Assembly (NCBI RefSeq): GCF_022829405.1
Contig: NZ_JAKSXW010000140.1
Span: 1 to 64,000 of the forward strand
Source: Methylobacterium sp. J-076
Lineage (GTDB): Bacteria > Pseudomonadota > Alphaproteobacteria > Rhizobiales > Beijerinckiaceae
Length of the DNA: 64,000 nucleotides
Reading direction: 5' to 3'
The translations under genes were made by a program, and so were the position numbers. Below, piece by piece: positions 43,732 to 53,122 of the stretch. A model generated the notes under the pieces. That model saw nothing but the letters and a program-made list of their open reading frames with translations, was not told the origin of the DNA and did no database searches. Each line of letters starts with the position of its first letter. The stretch's first letter is position 1.

Positions 43732-44445
43732 ATGCCCATCGCACTGCCGGGATTTCCAGGGGATCGGAACCCCCAGGCCGCGGGTCCGCGGGGCGCCAGC
43801 GATGTCGGACGCCACCTGATGGCACCGCTGCGGGACTATTTCGCCGTCACCCAGAACGATCCGATTCCCGAGCGCCTGTCGGGGCTCGTGGGCCGGGTCG
43901 AGGCTCTGCTCGCGGCATCGGCCGCCGCATCGGCGTTCGATTTCCGGGCGGACATCATCAAGGCCCTGCCGGCCCTGCGGACCTTCGCCCTGTCCCTGTG
44001 CGGGGATGCGACCAGGGCCGACGACCTCGTGCAGGAGGCCTTCGCCCGGGCCTGGGCGAATCAGCACCGCTTCCGCCCCGGCACGAACTTTACGGCGTGG
44101 GTGTTCACGATCCTGCGCAACCTGTTCTACTCCGACCTTCGCAAGGCCAAGCGCGAGGTGGAGGACGCCGACGGCTCCCATGCCGAGCGGCTCGTCGCCC
44201 TCTCCGACCAGGAGGACGTGAGCACCCTCAACACCGTGCGGCAGCACCTCGACCTCCTCCCCGTCGCGCAGCGGGAGGTGCTGCTCCTCGTCGGCGCCGA
44301 AGGCTTCACCTACGAGGAGGCTGCCGACCGGATCGGCTGTCAGGTGGGGACGGTGAAGAGCCGCGTCAGCCGTGCGCGGGCGACCCTCCTCGCCGGCCTC
44401 GGCCTTCCGGGGGCGGATAGCGCCAGTCGCCCGACGATCCGGTAG
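43732..44445 (+). CDS. EcfG-type (group 4, general stress) RNA polymerase sigma factor
   Basis: 237 residues. Region 2 is ADDLVQEAFARAWANQHRFRPGTN plus TAWVFTILRNLFYSDLRK; the linker has KREVEDADGSHAE, a hallmark of the EcfG group; region 4 is VAQREVLLLVGAEGFTYEEAA and VGTVKSRVSRARATL. An N-terminal extension of ~85 residues is longer than most. No nepR/phyR neighbours, so it is probably a paralogue of the main EcfG (general stress response was defined in Methylobacterium). Strong ribosome site GGGGGAG. Confidence 0.87.
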   Translation: MPIALPGFPGDRNPQAAGPRGASDVGRHLMAPLRDYFAVTQNDPIPERLSGLVGRVEALLAASAAASAFDFRADIIKALPALRTFALSLCGDATRADDLVQEAFARAWANQHRFRPGTNFTAWVFTILRNLFYSDLRKAKREVEDADGSHAERLVALSDQEDVSTLNTVRQHLDLLPVAQREVLLLVGAEGFTYEEAADRIGCQVGTVKSRVSRARATLLAGLGLPGADSASRPTIR

Positions 44446-44506
44446 CGGCCGGACGGCCCCGGCGCCGTCCCGGCGGACGCCGCGAGGCCTTCCAGGGGAG
44501 CGAGCC

Positions 44507-45892
44507 TTACAGAACCGGCTCCCGCAGGTGCCACTGCGTGGCGCCCTGGTAGGCCTGCCCGATGCGCAGGGCCATCGCCTCGTCGTAGCCCCGGCAGGCG
44601 ATCTGAAGCGACATCGGCAGGCCCCCGGCCGTGAAGCCGGCCGGCAGCGCCAGGGCGCAGAGGTCGAGCAGGTTGCCGAAGCGGGTGAAGCGCGAGGGCA
44701 TCATCCCCTCGTCCACCGCGTCGAGGGGGATCGCCGCGCTTTCCGTCGTCGGGGTCAGGAGGGCGTCGATTCCCTCCATTGCGGCCGCGAACCGTGCCTT
44801 CATCTCCGCCCGGCGGCGCTGGGTGCGCAGATAGGTCTCCGCCGAGACCGAGGCGCCGGCCAGGATCCGCGCCCGCACCGCGTCGCCGAGGGGAGAGGCC
44901 GCGTCCTCGGCCAGGGCGCCGTTCTCCAGATAGGCTTCCGCGCTGGTGATCCCGTTCATGGCGACGATGTCGGCGAACCGGAACGGCAGGGCGATCTCGA
45001 CGATCTCGGCCCCCTCCCCCGCCAGCACGGCGAGGGCGCCGTCGTAGGCCGCGAGCACCTCCGGCGCGGTGCCCTGGCGCTCGGCCTCCGGCATGCGGGC
45101 GAGGCGCAGGCCCCGGACACCGCGGTTCAGGACGCCCCACGGGTCGGCCGGCACGACGCCCCGCGTCGTCGGGTCGAGGGGATCGGGGCCGGAGATCGCC
45201 TCGTAGAGCAGGGCCGTGTCCTCGACGGTGCGGGCCAGGGGGCCGGGGGTGTCGAGGGTCGCCGAGAGCGGCACGATCCCGGAGGTCGAGACCCGGCCCA
45301 CCGTGACCTTGAGCCCGGTGAGGCCGCAGAACGCGGCGGGCAGGCGCACGGAGCCGCCGGTGTCGGTGCCGATGCCCCACGGAGCGAGGCGCGCGGCGAC
45401 GGCGACGCCCGTGCCGCTCGATGAGCCGCCGGGGGTGCGCGCCACCTCCGGATCCCAGGGGTTCCAGGGCGTGCCGAGATGCTGGTTCGTGCCCCAGCCG
45501 CCATAGGCGAATTCGACGGTATGGGTCTTGCCGAGCACGATCATGCCCTGCGCGATCAGCCGCCGGGCGACGGTGGCCGTGCGGGTGGCCCGGCGGGTCC
45601 GGTGGGCGGCCGAACCGCCCATGGTGATCCGGCCCTCCATGTCGATCAGGTCCTTCAGCACGACGGGCACGCCGTGCAGGGGGCCGACCGCGTGCCCCGA
45701 CCGGATCGCCCGGTCGGCGCCCTCGGCGGCCAAGCGCGCATCCTGCCAGAAGACCTCGGTGAAGGCCTGCAGCTTGGGCTCCAGCCGCTCGATCCGGCCG
45801 AGCATGGCCTCGACGGCCTCCACGGGCGAGACTTTCCGGGCGGCGATCGCGCGGGCCAGGGCCGCGGCGGAAAGGGTGTGCAGGTCGGTCAT
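44507..45892 (-). CDS. Amidase (amidase signature family)
   Basis: 461 residues. Ser-cisSer-Lys triad visible: Lys in GVPVVLKDLIDMEG, the Ser-rich TPGGSSSGTGVAVAARLAP, and nucleophile region GTDTGGSVRLPAAFCGLTG. Typical for amidases hydrolysing carboxamides (including aliphatic amides formed by nitrile hydratase). The ATG overlaps the upstream binding-protein stop (ATGA), so these two form an operon. Substrate not determined. Confidence 0.9.
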   Translation of the reverse strand: MTDLHTLSAAALARAIAARKVSPVEAVEAMLGRIERLEPKLQAFTEVFWQDARLAAEGADRAIRSGHAVGPLHGVPVVLKDLIDMEGRITMGGSAAHRTRRATRTATVARRLIAQGMIVLGKTHTVEFAYGGWGTNQHLGTPWNPWDPEVARTPGGSSSGTGVAVAARLAPWGIGTDTGGSVRLPAAFCGLTGLKVTVGRVSTSGIVPLSATLDTPGPLARTVEDTALLYEAISGPDPLDPTTRGVVPADPWGVLNRGVRGLRLARMPEAERQGTAPEVLAAYDGALAVLAGEGAEIVEIALPFRFADIVAMNGITSAEAYLENGALAEDAASPLGDAVRARILAGASVSAETYLRTQRRRAEMKARFAAAMEGIDALLTPTTESAAIPLDAVDEGMMPSRFTRFGNLLDLCALALPAGFTAGGLPMSLQIACRGYDEAMALRIGQAYQGATQWHLREPVL

Positions 45893-47511
45893 GGCGTGGC
45901 GGTTCCCGCTCCCTGGACGCTGACGAGGGTGAGATCGACGAACCAGGATTGGGGCGAGACGAAGCCTTTCACCGTCTTCGCCATGCCCCTCGGGTTGAGG
46001 TCGTGGACGATGTAGAGCCAGGGCGGGTTGTCCACGAGGCGCTCGTGGGCGATCCGCGTCTGCGCGTCGATCACCTTCTGGTCCGTGGTCTCGGCCAGGG
46101 CCTTGAGCGCCGCGTCGAACCGGTCGTCCTTCCAGTTGGGGAAGTTGAACCCGCCGGGCGGGAACCGGGACGAGGAGAAATAGCGCTCCATCACCGCCGC
46201 GTCGGAGGAGGGCGAGGAGACGTTCAGGGCGTTCGCCCCCTGGAGCCCGCCGGCATCCGGCGGCAGGCGGCTCGAATTGAGCAGGACCTGCCATTCGACC
46301 ACGTTGAACGACACGTCCACATTGCAAGCCTGCTTCAGGTTCTCCTGAAGGTACTCGTTCATCGGCATCGGCAGCATCTGCCCGGAGCCCGAGGACGAGA
46401 CCATGACCTTGAGGGCCAGCGGCTTGCCGGGACCGTAGCCCGCCGCCGCCAGGAGCGCCTTCCCCTTCGCCGGATCGGAAACGTAATGATTCTCCGGCGA
46501 GCCGAAATTCGGGTCCTTGTCGTTGAGCCAGCCCGAGGCGGGCTCGGCGGTGCCGTTGAGCAGGGCGACGATGCCGCTGCGGTCGACGCAATAGTTGAGC
46601 GCCTGCCGCACCCGCACGTCCTTGAGCGGGCTGTCGGCGGCGGCGATGTTGAAGATCCACGGCCAGACATGCGGGTAGGAGCCGGCGGTGATCGTGAAGC
46701 CGGCCTGCTTGAGCGAGGGGATCGCGTCGGGGGCCGGCACTTCGATCCAGTCCACCTGCCCCGAGCGCAGGGCGGCCACCCGGGCATTGGCCTCGGGGAT
46801 CGGCAGAAGGCGGACCCGGTCGACCTTCGCCATGCGGTCGGGATCCCAGTAGCCGCCGTTGCGGGCGAGATCGACCGATTCCCGGGGGCTGACCTTCACG
46901 ATGCGGAACGGGCCGGTTCCGGCGGCGGGCAGGGCCGGCACCTTCGTCCAATCCCGGCCCGCCTTCTCGAAGGATTGGGGCGAGGTGAACAGCAAGTACA
47001 CCGCCATGTAGGGGAAGTACGAGGCGACCTGCGTCGTGGTGATCTGCACGGTGGCGTCATCGACCTTGCGGTAGCTCGCGACGATCGGCGCCCGCGCCCG
47101 GGAGATGCCCGCCGCCTGAGGCTCGAATTGCGGGCTGCCGTTCTTGAAGTAACGGTCGAGGTTCCAGACCACGGCGTCGGCGTCGAAGGGCGTGCCGTCG
47201 TGGAACGTCACGCCCTGGCGCAGGTGGAAGGTCCAGACGTGGGCGTCGGCCGGGTCCTGCTCCCAGCTCGTGGCCAGGGCGGGCTTGATGCCGGAGGGCT
47301 TGTCGGTGCTCCTCAAATCCCACTGCGTCAGGCCCTCGAAGATCGGGTAGCCCAGGAAGCGCATGCCCTCGAAGCCGTTGTTCGGCATGCCGGTGGCGGT
47401 GGGCACGTCGGTCGCCGTCATGGCGATGCGCAGGACGCTTTCGGCCCGGGCGGGGGCGGCGAGGGCGAGGAGCCCGGCGAGCGTCAGGGCAGTCCGTCGG
47501 TGAAGCTGCAT
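45889..47511 (-). CDS. Extracellular solute-binding protein family 5 (peptide/opine/nickel type)
   Basis: 540 residues with signal peptide (RRTALTLAGLLALAAPARA). SBP_bac_5 signatures: ATSWEQDPADAHVWTFHLRQ, GVTFHDGTPFDADAVVWNLD, and DVRVRQALNYCVDRSGIV. Periplasmic capture of oligopeptides or related compounds for an ABC transporter. No permease or ATPase gene is in the window, so partners must be encoded elsewhere. Coupled to the amidase and divergent from the TPP enzyme operon. Confidence 0.9.
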   Translation of the reverse strand: MQLHRRTALTLAGLLALAAPARAESVLRIAMTATDVPTATGMPNNGFEGMRFLGYPIFEGLTQWDLRSTDKPSGIKPALATSWEQDPADAHVWTFHLRQGVTFHDGTPFDADAVVWNLDRYFKNGSPQFEPQAAGISRARAPIVASYRKVDDATVQITTTQVASYFPYMAVYLLFTSPQSFEKAGRDWTKVPALPAAGTGPFRIVKVSPRESVDLARNGGYWDPDRMAKVDRVRLLPIPEANARVAALRSGQVDWIEVPAPDAIPSLKQAGFTITAGSYPHVWPWIFNIAAADSPLKDVRVRQALNYCVDRSGIVALLNGTAEPASGWLNDKDPNFGSPENHYVSDPAKGKALLAAAGYGPGKPLALKVMVSSSGSGQMLPMPMNEYLQENLKQACNVDVSFNVVEWQVLLNSSRLPPDAGGLQGANALNVSSPSSDAAVMERYFSSSRFPPGGFNFPNWKDDRFDAALKALAETTDQKVIDAQTRIAHERLVDNPPWLYIVHDLNPRGMAKTVKGFVSPQSWFVDLTLVSVQGAGTATP

Positions 47512-47677
47512 GGCATGTCCGGTGACCGTGGCAGACGCGCCGCCCCCGGCAAGTCCCGCGCCATCACGGCCGCCGCCGTCGGGGGGCCGCGCCCGTCCGG
47601 CGTGCATCCGAGGCCCCTTGCGCCGGAGCCCTGCCGTGCGACGATGCCGGGGTTGCGACTGGCGCAGGAGGGACCGC

Positions 47678-49258
47678 GTGGCTGAACCGACGGTGGAGGC
47701 GGCGGCGGCGTCGATGAACGGCGCCGAGAGCCTGGTGCGGACCCTGGTGGCAGGCGGCGTCGAGGTCTGCTTCACCAATCCCGGCACCTCCGAGATGCAC
47801 TTCGTGGCCGCCCTCGACCGGGTCGAGGGGATGCGCTGCGTGCTCTGCCTGTTCGAGGGCGGGGCCACCGGCGCGGCCGACGGCTACGCCCGCATGGCCG
47901 ACAAGCCGGCCTCGACCCTGCTCCACCTCGGGCCCGGCCTCTCCAACGGGTTGGCCAACCTGCACAACGCCCGGCGGGCGCGCTCGCCCCTCGTGAACAT
48001 CGTCGGCGAGCACGCCACCTACCACCGGCAGTACGACGCGCCCCTCACCTCGGACATCGAGGGGCTGGCGCGTCCCATGTCGGCCTGGGTGCGGACGGGG
48101 ATGAGCGCCGAGGCCATCGCCCGCGACGGTGCCGACGCCATCGCCGCCGCCCGGACGGCGCCGGGGCAGGTGGCGACGCTGATCCTCCCGGCCAACACCG
48201 CCTGGGACCCCGGCACGGGCGTCGCCCCCGTGCCGCCGGTGCCGGAGCGGGCGCGGGTGGAGGACGACGCGGTCTCGGCCGCCGCCCGGGCGCTGGCGAG
48301 CGGCGAGCCGGTGCTGCTCCACCTCGGCGACCGGGCGGTGCGCGGGCAAGGCCGCGTCCTGGCCGACAGGATCGCCCGGAAGACCGGCGCGAAGCTGCTC
48401 GCCATGACCTCGAACGCCCGGATCGACCGGGGCGCGGGCACGGTGCCCATCGAGCGCCTGCCCTACCCGATCGATCAGGCCATCGAGGCGCTGAAGGGCT
48501 TCCGCCACATCATCCTCGTGGGCGCCACGCAGCCGGTCGGGTTCTTCGCCTATCCCGGCAAGCCGAGCCTGCTCGCCCCCGAGGGCTGCCGCACCCTCAC
48601 CCTCGCCACCCCCGCCGAGGACCAGATCGACGCCCTCGCGCGGCTCGCCGAGGCGGTGAATGCGCCGGAGGTCGCCCTCCCCGATCTCGGCCGGCGGCCG
48701 GAGATCCCCTCATCCGGTGCCCTCGAACAGGACGGCATCGGGGCCGTGCTCGGCGCGCTGATCCCGGAGGGCGCGGTGATCTGCGACGAGTCCCTCACCA
48801 CGGGCCGCAACTTCTTCGGGCTCACCAAGGCCAGCGCGCCGCATTCCTGGCTCCAGCTCAGCGGCGGCTCCATCGGCGTCGGCATCCCCATGTCCACGGG
48901 GGCCGCGGTGGCCTGTCCCGGCCGGAAGGTGATCAACCTCCAGGCCGACGGCAGCGGCCTCTACACGGTCCAGGCGCTCTGGACGCAGGCCCGGGAGCGC
49001 CTGGACGTGGTGACGGTGGTCTGGTCGAACCGCGCCTACGCGATCCTGCGCGGCGAGCTCGCCAATGTCGGCGCCCACAATCCCGGCCCGAAGGCCATCG
49101 GGATGCTGAGCCTCGACGATCCGGCCATGGACTGGGTCTCCCTGGCCCGGGGCTTCGGCGTCGATGGGCGCCGGGTCGAGACGCTGGCCGAATTCGCCGA
49201 CGCCCTGCGGCACGGCCTCGCCGAGAGGGGGCCGTACCTCATCGAGGTGGTCTTGTGA
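47678..49258 (+). CDS. Thiamine-pyrophosphate-dependent enzyme (acetolactate synthase/benzoylformate decarboxylase-like)
   Basis: 526 residues from GTG at 47678, preceded by GGAGGG. N-terminal PYR domain with TNPGTSEMHFVAALD and FEGGATGAADGYARM (catalytic Glu at the PYR domain), central Rossmann domain, and C-terminal PP domain with GSIGVGIPMSTGAAVACPGR and a Mg/TPP loop reading ADGSGLYTV...WSNRAYAIL (usual GDG replaced by ADG). Similar to mandelate-pathway MdlC-type decarboxylases. First gene of a coupled operon; likely acts on a 2-keto acid, exact substrate unknown. Confidence 0.85.
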   Translation: MAEPTVEAAAASMNGAESLVRTLVAGGVEVCFTNPGTSEMHFVAALDRVEGMRCVLCLFEGGATGAADGYARMADKPASTLLHLGPGLSNGLANLHNARRARSPLVNIVGEHATYHRQYDAPLTSDIEGLARPMSAWVRTGMSAEAIARDGADAIAAARTAPGQVATLILPANTAWDPGTGVAPVPPVPERARVEDDAVSAAARALASGEPVLLHLGDRAVRGQGRVLADRIARKTGAKLLAMTSNARIDRGAGTVPIERLPYPIDQAIEALKGFRHIILVGATQPVGFFAYPGKPSLLAPEGCRTLTLATPAEDQIDALARLAEAVNAPEVALPDLGRRPEIPSSGALEQDGIGAVLGALIPEGAVICDESLTTGRNFFGLTKASAPHSWLQLSGGSIGVGIPMSTGAAVACPGRKVINLQADGSGLYTVQALWTQARERLDVVTVVWSNRAYAILRGELANVGAHNPGPKAIGMLSLDDPAMDWVSLARGFGVDGRRVETLAEFADALRHGLAERGPYLIEVVL

Positions 49259-51600
49259 GTTCCGGCTTCACCCTGCCGGGCCTCGGCGGCCCGGCGGAGA
49301 TCCGCATCGACCGCTGGGGCCTCGCCCATATCCGGGCGGGGAGCGCCCTCGACGCCTACCGCGTCCAGGGCTTCAACGCCGCCCGGGACCGGCTGTGGCA
49401 GCTCGACCTCTGGCGCAAGCGCGGCCTCGGGCTGCTGGCGGCGGATTTCGGGCCGGGCTTCCTCGCCCAGGACCGGGCGGCACGCCTCTTCCTCTACCGG
49501 GGCGACATGGAGGCCGAGTGGGCCGCCTACGGCCCGCAGGACACGAAGGCCATCGTCACCGCCTTCGTCGACGGCCTCAACGCCTTCGTCGCCCTGACCG
49601 AAGGGCGGCCGGACCTCCTCCCGCCGGAATTCGCCCTGACGGACACGGTGCCCGCCACCTGGGCGCCGGAGGACGTGGTCCGCATCCGCAGCCACGGGCT
49701 GGTGCGCAACGTCCTCTCCGAGGTGGCGCGGGCGAAGGTGCTGGCCCGGGGCGGCGGCCTCGCCACCGACGACCTGCGCAAGCGCCTGAGCCCGCCGCAC
49801 GAGCCCGTGGTGCCGGAGGGTCTCGACGCCTCCGACTGGCCCGACGACCTCCTCGACACGTTCCGCCTCGCCACGGCGCAGGTGAATTTCTCGCCCGCGC
49901 GGATGGCGGCCACCCGCGCGGAGGCGTGGGACTGGTCGAAGGTCGATGCCCACGGGGCCGTGGGCCGCCGGGGCGCGGCAGCCCCGCCGGAGCTGAGCGA
50001 AGGCTCGAACAACTGGGTGGTCGGCCCCGGCCGCACCGTGACCGGGCGGCCGATCCTGGCGAGCGATCCGCACCGGATCTACCTCAACCCCTCCCTGCGC
50101 TACGCCGTGCACCTGACCGCGCCGGGTCTCGACGTCATCGGGGCGGGCGAGCCGGCCCTGCCCGGCATCTCCATCGGCCATAACGGCCACGCCGCCTTTA
50201 GCCTCACCATCGCGCCGATGGACCAGGAGGACCTGTTCGTCTGCGCGAAGCACGCCGACGACCCGGACCTCGTCCGCCACGGCGACGGCTGGGAGCCGAT
50301 CCGTCGCGTGGCCGAGACCATCCCCGTCCGGGGGGGACCGGACGAGGCGGTGACCTTCGGCTTCACCCGCCATGGCCCGGTCGTCGCGGAGGATGCGGCC
50401 CGCGCCTTCGCCCTCTCCACCGTCTGGTCCGCGCCGGGCTCCGCCGCCTATCTCGGCAGCCTTGCCTATCTCGGCGCCACCAGCCCCGAGGCGTTCGGCC
50501 AGGCCCTGCGCCACTGGTCGGCGCCCTCCGTGAACCAGCTCTACGCCGACCGGGACGGGCGGATCGCGTGGTTCATGGCGGGCAAGGCACCCCGGCGCCC
50601 GGCCCATGACGGGCTGCTCCCCGTCCCCGGCGACGGCCGCTTCGACTGGTCCGGCTTCCTCGACGCCGCCGAGCTGCCCTGCGCCATCGACCCGGCCGAG
50701 GGCTGGATCGCCACCGCCAACGAGATGAACCTGCCGCCCTCCTACCCGGCCGAGGCGCGCAAGATCGGCTTTGAATGGCATGAGCCCTGGCGCGCCGACC
50801 GCATCCGCGCGGTGCTCGGCGGGCAGACGGCCCACCGCCTCGCCGATTCGCAGGCTCTCCAGGCGGATGCCTATTCCGAGCCGGCCCTGCGGATCGCCCG
50901 GATCGCCTGCGCCGTCCCGGCCGGGGAGCGGGGGGAAATCCAGCGGGCGCAGGCTCTGCTCCGGGGCTTCGACGGCGTCCTCGCCGCCGACAGCGTCGCC
51001 GCCGCCCTGGTCGAGGTGCTGTGGGTGCGCCACCTGCGCCCGGCGCTGATCGCGGCCCTGGTGCCGGACGGGGCGACGGCGAGGCTGATCCCGCCCGGCG
51101 ACGCGCAGAGCCTGATCGAGCGCCTGGAGACGGGCCTCGCCCCGGAGCGCCGGGCGCCCCTGGTGGCACAGGCCCTCGCGGCGGCTTGGGAGACCTGCCG
51201 GGCGACGATGGGCGAGGACCCCGCCGTTTGGGCCTGGGGGCGTCTCCACCGGGCGCTGTTCGCCCATCCCCTCTCGCCCCTCGGCGGGGACGGGGCGTGG
51301 GATGTCGGCCCGTTCCCCCTCGGCGGGGCCGGGGCCAGCCCGATGAACGCCGAGTACCGGACGGACACGTTCCGGGTCACGAACGGCGCGTCGTTCCGCA
51401 TGGTGGTCGATGTCGGCGCCTGGGACGCCTCGGTCTTCGTCAACGTCCCCGGCCAGTCGGGCGACCCCCGCAGCCCGCATTACCGCGACCTCGCGGGGGT
51501 CTGGTCCCGGCAGGACCACGTGCCGATGCCCTACACCCGCGAGGCGGTGGAGGCGGCGACGCGGACGACGATCCTCCTCACCCCGGAAGCCGGCGCGTGA
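49255..51600 (+). CDS. Penicillin acylase family protein (Ntn hydrolase)
   Basis: 781 residues, GTG overlapping the previous stop. Alpha-chain start IRIDRWGLAHIRAGSALDAYRVQGFNAARD, internal cleavage/nucleophile Ser in EGSNNWVVG (Ser about residue 251), and PILASDPHRIYLNPSLRY after it, plus the oxyanion region SIGHNGHAAFSLT. Autoproteolytic amide hydrolase of the penicillin G acylase / acyl-homoserine lactone acylase superfamily. No signal peptide is evident, unlike periplasmic relatives, suggesting a cytoplasmic substrate. Confidence 0.88.
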   Translation: MSSGFTLPGLGGPAEIRIDRWGLAHIRAGSALDAYRVQGFNAARDRLWQLDLWRKRGLGLLAADFGPGFLAQDRAARLFLYRGDMEAEWAAYGPQDTKAIVTAFVDGLNAFVALTEGRPDLLPPEFALTDTVPATWAPEDVVRIRSHGLVRNVLSEVARAKVLARGGGLATDDLRKRLSPPHEPVVPEGLDASDWPDDLLDTFRLATAQVNFSPARMAATRAEAWDWSKVDAHGAVGRRGAAAPPELSEGSNNWVVGPGRTVTGRPILASDPHRIYLNPSLRYAVHLTAPGLDVIGAGEPALPGISIGHNGHAAFSLTIAPMDQEDLFVCAKHADDPDLVRHGDGWEPIRRVAETIPVRGGPDEAVTFGFTRHGPVVAEDAARAFALSTVWSAPGSAAYLGSLAYLGATSPEAFGQALRHWSAPSVNQLYADRDGRIAWFMAGKAPRRPAHDGLLPVPGDGRFDWSGFLDAAELPCAIDPAEGWIATANEMNLPPSYPAEARKIGFEWHEPWRADRIRAVLGGQTAHRLADSQALQADAYSEPALRIARIACAVPAGERGEIQRAQALLRGFDGVLAADSVAAALVEVLWVRHLRPALIAALVPDGATARLIPPGDAQSLIERLETGLAPERRAPLVAQALAAAWETCRATMGEDPAVWAWGRLHRALFAHPLSPLGGDGAWDVGPFPLGGAGASPMNAEYRTDTFRVTNGASFRMVVDVGAWDASVFVNVPGQSGDPRSPHYRDLAGVWSRQDHVPMPYTREAVEAATRTTILLTPEAGA

Positions 51601-51640
51601 CTTGCTGGTTGCCCGCACGCAAAGACACGAAGGACGACCT

Positions 51641-53122
51641 TTGAAGATCTTCATCGCCGGGCTCGCCACCGAGACCAATACCTTCGCCCCCCTGCCCACC
51701 GGCCGCGCGGCCTTCCTGGCCGACTATTCCCGCCGGGACGGCACCCGCGCCCCGCCCTCCCTGAGCAACATCGGCCTGAAGGCGTGGCGGGAGTTGGCCG
51801 AGGCGGACGGGCACACGGTGGTGGAAAGCCTCTCGACCTTCGCCCAGCCCGGCGGCACCACCCTGCGGGCCGTCTACGAGGAGTTGCGCGACACGCTCCT
51901 CGACGACCTGCGCGCGGCGATGCCGGTGGATGCCGTGCTGCTGTTCATGCACGGGGCGATGGTGGCCGAGGGCTACGACGATTGCGAGGGCGATACGCTG
52001 GAGCACGTCCGGGCGGTGGTCGGGCCGGAGGTGACGGTCGGCGTCGAGATCGACCTGCACTGTCACCTCACCGAGGCGATGCGCCGATCCTCCGACGTGA
52101 TGGTGATCTACAAGGAATACCCGCACACCGACATCGTGGACCGGGCGCGCGACCTCTACCCCCTCGTGGTCGGGGCGGCGCAGGGGCGCATCCGCCCGGT
52201 GATGGCCTATGCCGACTGCAAGATGGTGAGCATGTGGCGCACCACCCGCGAGCCGGTGGCGGGCTTCGTCCGCCGGATGACCGCGCTGGAGGGGCGGGAC
52301 GGGATCCTCTCCGTCTCCTTCGGGCACGGCTTCCCCTACGCCGACGTGGCCGATGTCGGCGCCAAGATGCTCGTCGTGGCCGATGGCGACGGGGCGAAGG
52401 CGCAGGCCCTGGCGGACACCCTCGCGGGCGAGGTCTGGGCGATGCGCGAGGCCGCCTCGACCGCCTTCGACACGATCGACGCCGCCATCGACGCGGCGCT
52501 GGCCTCCGACGACCCCCGGCCGATGGTGCTCGCCGACACCGCCGACAATGCCGGGGCCGGGGCGCCCTCCGACAACACCGCGATCCTCGCCCGCCTCGTC
52601 GCCCGCGGGGTGAAGGGGGCGGCGCTGGGGATGATCTGGGACCCCGGTGCGGTGGGCATCTGCCACGAGGCGGGGCTCGGGGCGACGTTCGACCTGCGGA
52701 TCGGCGGCAAGTGCGGCCTGACCTCGGGGGATCCCGTGGACCTGCGCATCACCGTGCGCGGCCTCTCGGAGGACCACAGCCAGGGCGGGCTCAGCGGCGG
52801 GCGGGCGAATCTCGGCCCGGCGGCCTGGGTGGAGGCGGACGGGATCCACCTCGTCCTCACCCACAAGCGCCAGCAGCCCTTCGCCCCGGATGCCTTCACC
52901 GGCCTCGGCCTGGCCCTGGATGACAAGCGCATCGTCGTCGTGAAGTCGATGCAGCACTTCTATGCGGGCTTCATCCCCATCGCCTCGGCCGTGCGCTACG
53001 TGGCGGCGCCGGGGGCGGTGCCGCCGGATTACGGGGCGATCCCCTATACCAAGCGGGACCCCCGCTACTGGCCGCGGGTGGCGGACCCGTTCTCCGGCCC
53101 GGCCTCGGAGGGCGCCCGATGA
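51641..53122 (+). CDS. M81 family metallopeptidase (MlrC-like)
   Basis: 493 residues from a TTG start with AGGACG ribosome site. The family opening KIFIAGLATETNTFAPLPTG is clear, as are LLFMHGAMVAEGYDDCEGD, GVEIDLHCHLT, and MWDPGAVGI-like IWDPGAVGICHEAG metal-site regions. M81 enzymes include MlrC, which processes tetrapeptides in microcystin degradation; many homologues occur outside that pathway, and I do not infer microcystin breakdown here. Coupled with the M20 gene downstream. Confidence 0.88.
   Translation: MKIFIAGLATETNTFAPLPTGRAAFLADYSRRDGTRAPPSLSNIGLKAWRELAEADGHTVVESLSTFAQPGGTTLRAVYEELRDTLLDDLRAAMPVDAVLLFMHGAMVAEGYDDCEGDTLEHVRAVVGPEVTVGVEIDLHCHLTEAMRRSSDVMVIYKEYPHTDIVDRARDLYPLVVGAAQGRIRPVMAYADCKMVSMWRTTREPVAGFVRRMTALEGRDGILSVSFGHGFPYADVADVGAKMLVVADGDGAKAQALADTLAGEVWAMREAASTAFDTIDAAIDAALASDDPRPMVLADTADNAGAGAPSDNTAILARLVARGVKGAALGMIWDPGAVGICHEAGLGATFDLRIGGKCGLTSGDPVDLRITVRGLSEDHSQGGLSGGRANLGPAAWVEADGIHLVLTHKRQQPFAPDAFTGLGLALDDKRIVVVKSMQHFYAGFIPIASAVRYVAAPGAVPPDYGAIPYTKRDPRYWPRVADPFSGPASEGAR

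Noticed and set aside
49036-51699. An 887-codon open frame opposite the penicillin acylase gene
   Set aside because: Antisense shadow; residue content follows the complementary codon positions.
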